This document shows positions 56,970 to 64,000 of a stretch of DNA of 64,000 nt, one piece after another (position 1 is the stretch's first letter; the number at the start of each line of letters is the position of its first letter). The notes under the pieces were generated by a model. That model searched no databases. It was not told the DNA's origin and was given only the letters and a program-made list of their open reading frames with translations. A program made the position numbers and the translations under genes. Source of the stretch: Rhabditophanes sp. KR3021 (lineage: Eukaryota > Nematoda > Chromadorea > Rhabditida > Alloionematidae); assembly GCA_963281155.1 (NCBI GenBank), contig CAUJLY010000002.1, positions 3,596,001-3,660,000 on the forward strand, read 5' to 3'.

Positions 56970-57794
56970 GGATCCCTTAATATCACTATTGACACAAACA
57001 GTTTGGGTTCTTGGTCAACTAAAACAATCCATTTTCTGAGATGCTCCAAATTATAGGACTTGATATCAATCCCATCAATTAAAATGCTCCCAATGGTGAT
57101 GAGAGCAGAAAACTTGATGACACCTGTTTGAATTTGATAGGTCCCATACCATAAATACGCCCCAATAGATGATACCATCATCCAGTAAAAGACTGAAGAC
57201 GCACAAGACAGAAGCACAATTTTGAAACGGGCTAACTTGGTCAAAGCTGCTGCAATATTTCCATAACGCTTCAATTCAAATTTCTGTCCATTAAAGGTAA
57301 TTACCGTTTTGATATTGGAAAGGACTTCTTCAACAATATTGGAAGCGCTACCATTCCTCTTGAGTTCCTTGGTGGTGGTATTGTCATACATTCTAACGCC
57401 ATAAAGTAATGGCAAAATGGTCATTGGTAAAAAGAGAGCCGTGACCATTCCATACTTTATAGACTGGTAAAAGACAATCAAAAGAGCGAACAAAGTGTAT
57501 CCTGCAGCTTGAAACAAAAGTGTCATTTTGATTGTCATTCCAGCTCTAACATTATCAAAGTTACCATTCATTGTTGCTGCTAATTCACCGGGCGGATGGC
57601 CGTCAAACCAAGTAGAAGACTGTCTCAAAATACTGCGGAGATAATGTTTCTTTGCAATTTTGATGTGACGTTCACACGTTAAAGAGAAGCATGTATTATT
57701 TCAAACAAGCATAACTTACTAGTTTGCAAAATCCAATTTTTGCAGATTTATCTGGAGGGGAAACTTTGTCAGCTAGGGTAGATGCAGTAGACAT
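56963..57794 (-). pseudogene. gutted ABCB (P-glycoprotein-type) transporter
   Basis: The minus-strand ATG at 57794 gives MSTASTLADKVSPPDKSAKI, resembling an ABCB N-terminus, and is followed by a GTAAGT donor at 57719. Transmembrane helices 1-2 are absent. The next readable part is KKHYLRSILRQSSTWFDG (TM3 region, consensus ..ILRQEIGWFD), then GELAATMNGNFDNVRAGM, NIVEEVLSNIKTVITFNGQK and helix YWMMVSSIGAYLWYGTYQI. The frame then jumps straight from GVIKFSALITI to SILIDGIDIKSYNLEHLRKW and IVLVDQEPKLF, which belongs downstream of Walker A. About 170 residues, including helix 6 and Walker A, are deleted, and the frame stops at 56963 without LSGGQ or Walker B. It cannot encode a working transporter. 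Confidence 0.75.
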
Positions 57795-57945
57795 GTTTAA
57801 GAAAGTGAATACCAGTGCGTTGGTTAGATATAGTTACCATGGATTGAAATTTGAATGTCGGAAATGTTTATATGGTGATTTACAAAAATAATTTACTTTT
57901 ATGAAAAGTTAGCAATTTATTATTAAAGAATGTGCTTTATTTAAT

Positions 57946-58988
57946 TTACATTATTGGTAGATACTTTACAAAAGAGAATATGTTGATTATGGCGAGAATA
58001 ACTAGGACAATTAATAAAGTTATTAGTCCTATTTTGAACTGAAATTATATTTAAATGCTACCAGTTGAAATACTAACTTACGATCAAAAAATAATTGATA
58101 CTGTTTTTAGTGTTTCCGACTACTTGGTAACCTTCTTCTATATTCTCCCAAGCATCGTCAACATTTCTTTGAATATTGTCAACCTGATCAGCTTGAGCTT
58201 CAACCAAATACATTACGTCGACAAACATCTCCTGAAGTTCTTTTATAGATTGGCCCAAATTTAGTAAGCCATCACGCCTCAAAACTATATTTTGATGCAA
58301 TTCCCCTAAAAGTGACCTTTCCGTGAGATGCCTTAGTTTGCCAGAAGCAATAGCCTCATCGATTTCATGATCTAGTATGGTAGTTCCTGACAACATTAAA
58401 TAACGTTGAATCTTGCTGGATGACTTTGTTTTGTATCGCAAAGATTCATTGTTAAAATCAGACAAAATGAGTTGGAGCTTCTTGCTCAACATAACAATAT
58501 GCGATCTCCTGATTCTTAATTGGGTGGGAGACAAATTAGTACAGGCACTATTTACTTGGCTATTCCATTTGCGAACTATTTCCTTGGAAGTATTTGCCAA
58601 ATATTTGAATTCGTCCAAATTGCTTTTCAATTCATTACAAAAATCTAAATAAAAATAATAAAAGTCTAAATATGTAGATTAAGCATACCGTCACACTCTT
58701 CCGTTTTAATAAGAATGATATCGTGTATTCTTTTAATATCCACAATTAATTGATGTAACCTCTGAAAATAACTCTTTACATTGCTAATCGTAAGTAAGAA
58801 CTAAAAATATATCTTAAATTAAATAGTTATTCACCTACCTCTTCCAAGCTGTTTGGTCCATCATTTTTAATCAAGTCCGAATTGTGCTCATTGTTATTTG
58901 AACAATTAGAGAAATAACTGTTATCCATGAAGACGTTATTTGAAATAGCAGTGTTTTTAAACTCGTTGATACGATTCTTGGAAGTCAT
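57946..58988 (-). CDS. STX1: syntaxin-1-like Qa-SNARE
   Basis: Plasma-membrane SNARE for vesicle fusion. Exons on the minus strand are 58839-58988, 58689-58800, 58082-58644 and 57946-58038; all phases agree and give 305 residues. The N-terminus MTSKNRINEFKNTA is followed by an Asn-rich linker and the Habc bundle (VKSYFQRLHQLIVDIKRIHD, WNSQVNSACTNLSPTQLRIR). The SNARE motif spans about residues 210-270, with LGQSIKELQEMFVDVMYLVE and AQADQVDNIQRNVDDAWENI; the zero-layer Gln is in the VEAQ element. One C-terminal membrane helix (LITLLIVLVILAIINIFSFV) is encoded by the short last exon. The order matches syntaxins 1-4. Which member it represents, neuronal or general, is not decided by sequence. 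Confidence 0.92.
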
Positions 58989-60662
58989 AATTAGGATGTT
59001 TTAGTAGATAGATTTCGGGGGTTAACATTTTTGATGATTTGTATCATAAAAATTTAAATAAAGCGTAAGTTCAAATTTTGAAGATAAAATTAAAATATCG
59101 CTAGACCATTTTAATAAATTAGTTTTGATTATGTATCATAATCATCGTTTGGCTCCATATCACAGTTATTCCCAAATGTGTCACTTCGCTTTAATCTTTC
59201 TACTACCTTCCACGAGTTAATTCATATCCACAACAAATACTTAAATTTATTGTTTAGATATAGTCTCTACTAGGTCTGCAGAAAAGGCACACTCGTCATG
59301 TAATACCAATATGTTCAATCATACAGAAACTGCTCGTGACTTTATATCTTTGATCAAGCATACATTAACTAATTATATTTATCATGCGAAGCGTTTCTAT
59401 GGGACCAACTTCATGAATGACGTGGTTGATGATTTTGTTATTCTAATTGAAAATGTTCGTACATTATCCATGGTGAAGTTATAATTACTTTTGGAAGGTC
59501 CGAATCTCGCATTATTTTGAATGCACAAAATGAAAGTAGAAATTCTGTAACGAAACTTCAGCAACTATTTTAATTTCAATGAATGGATGTGATAAAAGTT
59601 GTACTAAAAAATTTGTTAGCTGTAGAAAAGATATTATCAAAATCTATATTTGTTTAGTATCTTCGAAATTACAATATTACCATTTGACTACTTAATAAAA
59701 TGCTAATTCCAAGAAATTATTTTAAGTTAAGTTGGAAAATATTACAAGAAAGTGCTCAAAAATGTCACTTAATAAGTATACATTTTGTTGCATCATTAAT
59801 GAAATGTGGCATTATTCGTGCCACTCGTTTTTTAATGATGACATGGCAAAGGAGATTAGAAGGTAAATGACGAAAGATCAAATAGTAAAAACAAATAAAA
59901 ATTGTCAAAGTGGAAGAAATCGTATTATTATTCTGGAAATACCTTTGAACAGGACAATTGATGAAGAGAATCACTAAAGAAAAGTATACTTAGATTTTAA
60001 AGTTATTCATCTTCAGCAAATCAGTTTTTAGAAATAGAAAAGCTTTTAATAGTCATATTCAGCATATTTTAATGCAATATTGCGGATATAACTCCTGCTA
60101 AAACTGTAATTGAACAAAACGCTTCTAAATATTACAATTGAATGTCCAAAATGAAAAACTTCTGTAATGTTTCGTTCTCAAGTTAAAAACTGAGATAATT
60201 ACTATAATCCTTGGTCTATCTATCTATTTTGATTTTGATTATTGAACCTGTCGCATATCCATCCACATGAAAAACAGCAACTCGATTAATATTGCCTATA
60301 CACCTGGGGAATTTCAAATATTTCAAATCAAAAAGTTGGCTATTTACTTAACACCTTAGACAACTTGAGTTATAACTTTGTAAACATTTCAAATAAAAGT
60401 ACTCATTTATTAATTTGACTTTTTATATGAAATTGAAAGTGATTAATAAGCGGAATTTTTATTTAAAGTTTAAATATAATAACAATTATTATAGTACAGA
60501 TTAATAATTTGGAAATGTTTCCTATTGTAATTATGAAAATTGATTCTAACTTCACTTGGTGCAAGTATTCAGCGGCACATCAAACTTTCCCCAACGTAGA
60601 TCAAGATTATCCTTTTTGTATATGATTTCCTTAATTAAATAAACTTATTCATTTCATCCAGA
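58989..60662. other. intergenic region between syntaxin and MOLO-1-like genes
   Basis: About 1.7 kb, AT-rich. The 59130-59490 part has protein-like frames on both strands: minus SWKVVERLKRSDTFGNNCDM at 59132-59214, and plus the 57-codon frame at 59311-59484. The remainder (59490-60660) shows nothing I can support. Confidence 0.4.
59311..59484 (+). CDS. possible small protein or last exon, unknown
   Basis: ATG at 59311 opens 57 codons (MFNHTETARDFISLIKHTLT, then YHAKRFYGTNFMNDVVDDF) to a stop at 59484. The same frame stays open upstream to an acceptor-like TTGTTTAG at 59259-59266, so it may be the last exon of a gene with a first exon further left. Composition is balanced, unlike random AT translations nearby. 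No family recognised. Confidence 0.3.
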   Translation: MFNHTETARDFISLIKHTLTNYIYHAKRFYGTNFMNDVVDDFVILIENVRTLSMVKL

Positions 60663-61711
60663 CTACGTTGATATTTCGTCCGCACTTTGAGTTACTAAGC
60701 GTTTATTTTCCGGTGGTCTTATGAACCGCGGAGACCTTCTGAGCTGGCTAAATCGACGTATTACCTTCAAATTCAATTAAGTACTATTATGAAATTAAAA
60801 GTGAATTAAATTTTTTACCCCTTGAGCTCTGAAACTTGAAACGTTGCTAAGTGATTTGGAATCATCATCCGTTGGTACGGTTGTTCCACAGCATCTAAAT
60901 GCACAAACGCAGCAAGAAACAATTACACTGGCAAATAATGCAAAAGATACTGCAACCAAGAGTGATAATATGCCAAGATCAAGGCGTGATTCGGGATTCC
61001 CCGTTAGTTCAAGATGAAGCTCGTGAGTAATTTTATTAAGAGCTTCATAATATTCATCATTTTGGATATGATGGTTTACACTTGCCAAAAGATTTTTCCT
61101 CTCTTCATGTGTGATGTATCTTTCTGCTAGTCGTGCTGGCCATATAATCACTTTTTTGTAATGCTTCCAAACTAATACAATTACAGAATTCCCACAATCT
61201 CCTAAATTAATCTCTACCATTACTTATATTCAAAGCCAATTTACATACCCAGAGCCCACCTTCCTTCAAGTGTCCTACAAAACGCCTCAGCCTTATCGGT
61301 TAACTGCTCTTCTGAGGGCGAATGTATTTTCATTTCAATATCAGTTAGTAATGCCACTGAAACAACGAAGCCATGAAATGCACTACCCTTTTCGTCTCCG
61401 CTAGCACATTGAAAACGTCGCGTACATATGCAAGGTGTACCGACAGCTAATTTTTCAAGACCCGTATTTAATTGAGACACTAAAAGTATACATATATATT
61501 AGAAGACATTAGAAAAGGGCTTACATTGAGTATTGTTGACCATATGATCAGGATCACATATATACAATAAACCTGCTGTAGAAGGTATTGGATTACCACA
61601 TTTTTTTACACTGGGTCCTCTAATGTCTGGATATGAGGTTGCTGTCCACTGCGATGAAGTCACAATCACCCATATATTTAGAAATAACGAAAACACTTTA
61701 AATGTTTTCAT
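60663..61711 (-). CDS. MOLO-1-like TPM-domain membrane protein
   Basis: In C. elegans MOLO-1 is a single-pass auxiliary protein that modulates levamisole-sensitive acetylcholine receptors. Exons on the minus strand are 61525-61711, 61249-61479, 60819-61213 and 60663-60764; all phases agree and give 304 residues. A signal peptide (MKTFKVFSLFLNIWVIVTSS) is followed by GLLYICDPDHMVNN and LNTGLEKLAVGTPCICTRRF, then the TPM domain. That domain has AEAFCRTLEGRWALG joined to LGDCGNSVIVLVWKHYKKVI, and ITHEERKNLLASVNHHIQND with EYYEALNKITHEL. This is the CDPD...C...AFA..L...W..G..CGNG..I order of the family. One membrane helix (LGILSLLVAVSFALFASVIV) precedes a Cys pair and a basic cytoplasmic tail. 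Using the last intron replaces a short unspliced end with the more natural VIRRFSQLRRSPRFIRPP tail. Human homologues are poorly known, so function is inferred from the nematode. Confidence 0.8.
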
Positions 61712-64000
61712 TATAACAACATAGGTGTTTGAAAAATCAGCAAACTGGAAAGTTTTGTCATCCGGAGATTTCGTTGATTTTAAATATGATAACTGAAAAA
61801 TCTAGAAGTATGTGGAATGTTGTAGTTAATGAATTAAGTTAATGGTAGGAGGTAAGCATATAATTAATGTAACTTCAGGCTAAAAACAATCAATTTAAGC
61901 TGGCTATAAAGTTGAAATAGTGGTAAGTAATGGATGTCAAAAAGGATGTTGTAATTAGTAGACCATTGGTATGGAAATCAACCTCAAATGATGGGATGTC
62001 AAAGAAAAAACAATAGATTAAATATTTTATGTATTCACCACCATTATCAACTGAGGTTTAAAGTTGTAAGCGGCAAAAGCAAAAACATTTGTTCCCGACA
62101 TATCATCAATCTATCACTTATAATCTAAACATTCCCTTATTTTTTTAAAAAAGAAGAGAGTTAGTTATGTTTTGAATGAGTACAAAAAAAGGCTCAACAA
62201 ATTATTTGTTATTATTATGCCATCAACATTTCAACAATGAGGGTGATTGAAGAGCTTAGTTAAAACTAAATATTTAGCACTACTAAATATAATATTTTCA
62301 TTCCTTAATAACTTTTTTGGTAATACTCAGTATTTATTATGATACGATTGCATTATTAGACAATGGAAGTGCGGAAAACCTTCTACATAATGTGAATTAT
62401 TTTTTGGCTAATACTATGAGGTTGTTATTGGTAATATAATGAGATAAATAAAAAGTGTCATAGGAATTTCGGTATGTATGATATTATTATTCTGTGAGGG
62501 AGGGATAAAGTGATAACAGGGTAATAAAATCGTCAATTTTAAATATGCAATTTGACAATGATGGGTCGTCGTGTGTTTTAAATACCCGTGAGAAAGTTAT
62601 TAGCATTTTTAATATCAACTACATAACAAAAATGCAGTATAAGTTAGATAAAAAATAAATAAATTTGATATTATGTGAAGAATGTTTGAATAAAAGTACA
62701 TACTCGTTGAAACAAATTGAAGTAAGCTTAATCAGAGTTTAAATATATTACACTTTGTGGCAAATTACATTGTAGCTATGTAATCTACCCTGTGACTAAT
62801 ACTAATCTTTTATTATGCCTGCCACAAACAAAGGCAAATCTTTTAATTCTTTTTAAACATGTAATCTCTAATACTGAGCCTCCAATAAGATCACTCTAAA
62901 TGATTATAAAAGAGAAAGCGTAACTTTGGGTATGTTTTGATTTATGGAAGGTTTAACAATATTTGTCAATTTTATGATTATTAAAAAAGTTAATTTAATC
63001 AAACTTTGAGCATTCTAAACTATCAATATTTTGTTGTCATTCTATAAATAACCGCTCGACAAAATATTTTCATAAAATAATGTGATAATATCGTTCAATA
63101 ATACTGATAAATAATGTAGTAATTCAATAATACAGTCAAGTAATGCAGTAATTCAACAATTCAATCAAATAATATAACAATTTAATGATCCAGCCAAATA
63201 ATGTAAGAATTTAATAATTTTGTCAAATAAAGTAAGAATTCAATAATTCTATCAAATAAAGTAAGAATTCAATAATTGAATCAAGTAATGTAATAATACT
63301 GCTGGATTATGTATGTAAAATGCAATGAAACAGTTAAATTATGTATGCATCCAATAATCGAAATAAGTATGTAGATGAAAATAACGATCAAGTTTGTAAC
63401 AAATTAACATCCAATAATTAGCAATAAAAGTGGTTAAAAATGATAAAAGAGCAATAAATGATATGGAATAAAACTAATAACGGATAATAAATAATATTAA
63501 GAAATAGTTAAATATGCTGCTTAATAGTATTATAAGTTATAATTTAACTCCGGTTGATAATATTGTACCTTAAAATTTATCTCTTTTATGAAGGATATCA
63601 GATGGCACTTAGATTATTAGTCTGCCAAGCCAATAAATTGTATTAAAAAACAAGTAATTTAACCTACTGATAATTATTATTGTTATTTTCGTAAATCCGA
63701 ATATTTAGCTTAAGGAATAGCGTGAAACGTTATATTTAACACTTTTGCTTAGGTATAATGAGATTGGCAAGTGACAGTGTGAAAACACTAATTGTTTGTC
63801 AAACATATTTTAGATGCCATCACCTTTGACAACTTGAAATTAATGGCGAATTAATTGGTATTATTAAGAAGAATAAACAAAATAAGACTTATGTATTTGT
63901 TCTTCAGAATAAAGTTGTGACCAACTAAACATTTGTTTAATTATTACTTCCAACCCCGCATTATACACTTCCTTGTCTTAAATGCCATAAAAAAGGAAAT
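61712..64000. other. non-coding right end of the window
   Basis: About 2.3 kb of very AT-rich DNA. The only clear structure is the 29-bp minisatellite at 63112-63300. No coding sequence, tRNA or snRNA recognised. Confidence 0.45.
63112..63300. repeat. 29-bp minisatellite, 6.5 copies
   Basis: The unit TAATGTAAGAATTCAATAAT plus TCAATCAAA starts at 63112, 63141, 63170, 63199, 63228, 63257 and 63286, exactly 29 bases apart; a degenerate copy may precede at 63078. Confidence 0.92.

Overview
The window is nuclear DNA from a small-genome, AT-rich bilaterian animal. Multi-exon genes use GT-AG introns that are mostly 25-60 bases long. The gene set is metazoan: alpha-catenin, GLI/Ci, a monoamine-type SLC6 transporter, a stargazin-like gamma subunit, a plasma-membrane syntaxin, a MOLO-1-like TPM protein, ASPM, SMARCAL1, BAZ1A/ACF1 and TRAPPC10. 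Tiny introns, about one gene per 4 kb, shortened proteins and extreme AT content would suit an orthonectid such as Intoshia or another reduced animal. That placement is a guess and is not shown by the sequence.

Layout. 1-237: 5' end of an alpha-catenin gene (-). 2.2-2.9 kb: p24/TMED cargo receptor (+). 3.3-7.7 kb: XRN2/Rat1 exonuclease (-), divergent from NOP58 (+, 8.2-10.2 kb). 10.9-12.1 kb: single-exon kelch-like protein (+). 12.2-15.3 kb: short BAZ1A/ACF1 remodeller subunit (-). 15.3-24.5 kb: 9.2 kb gene desert. 24.5-29.3 kb: GLI-type zinc-finger factor (+). 31.9-36.8 kb: SLC6 monoamine-type transporter (+) with HNH-endonuclease-like sequences nested antisense in its fifth intron. 37.1-38 kb: novel ORF beside a decayed copy of the SMARCAL1 3' end. 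38.4-39.5 kb: stargazin/CACNG-like (+). 40.9-43.5 kb: decayed ABCA transporter (-). 43.6-44.3 kb: kelch-like fragment (-). 44.9 kb: 5S rRNA (-). 45.2-47.4 kb: SMARCAL1 (-), divergent from ASPM (+, 47.6-51.2 kb). 51.7-55.3 kb: TRAPPC10 (+). 56.3-57.8 kb: secreted-type protein overlapping a gutted ABCB transporter (-). 57.9-59.0 kb: syntaxin (-). 60.7-61.7 kb: MOLO-1-like (-). 61.7-64 kb: non-coding, with a 29-bp minisatellite.

Two themes link the genes. Neuronal or synaptic functions (amine uptake, channel auxiliary subunit, SNARE, acetylcholine-receptor modulator) lie between 32 and 62 kb. Two divergent pairs share short promoters and related jobs: XRN2/NOP58 (RNA processing) and SMARCAL1/ASPM (replication and mitosis).

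The most unusual material is inside long introns. In XRN2, NOP58, GLI and the SLC6 gene, every intron longer than about 500 bases contains broken coding-like sequence on the strand opposite to the host gene. The clearest is a NUMOD4/HNH homing-endonuclease-like gene combined with a thioredoxin-like domain. Several otherwise healthy genes carry one single-base frameshift in a homopolymer, which looks like residual assembly error; the ABCA and ABCB copies have far more damage and are probably true pseudogenes.
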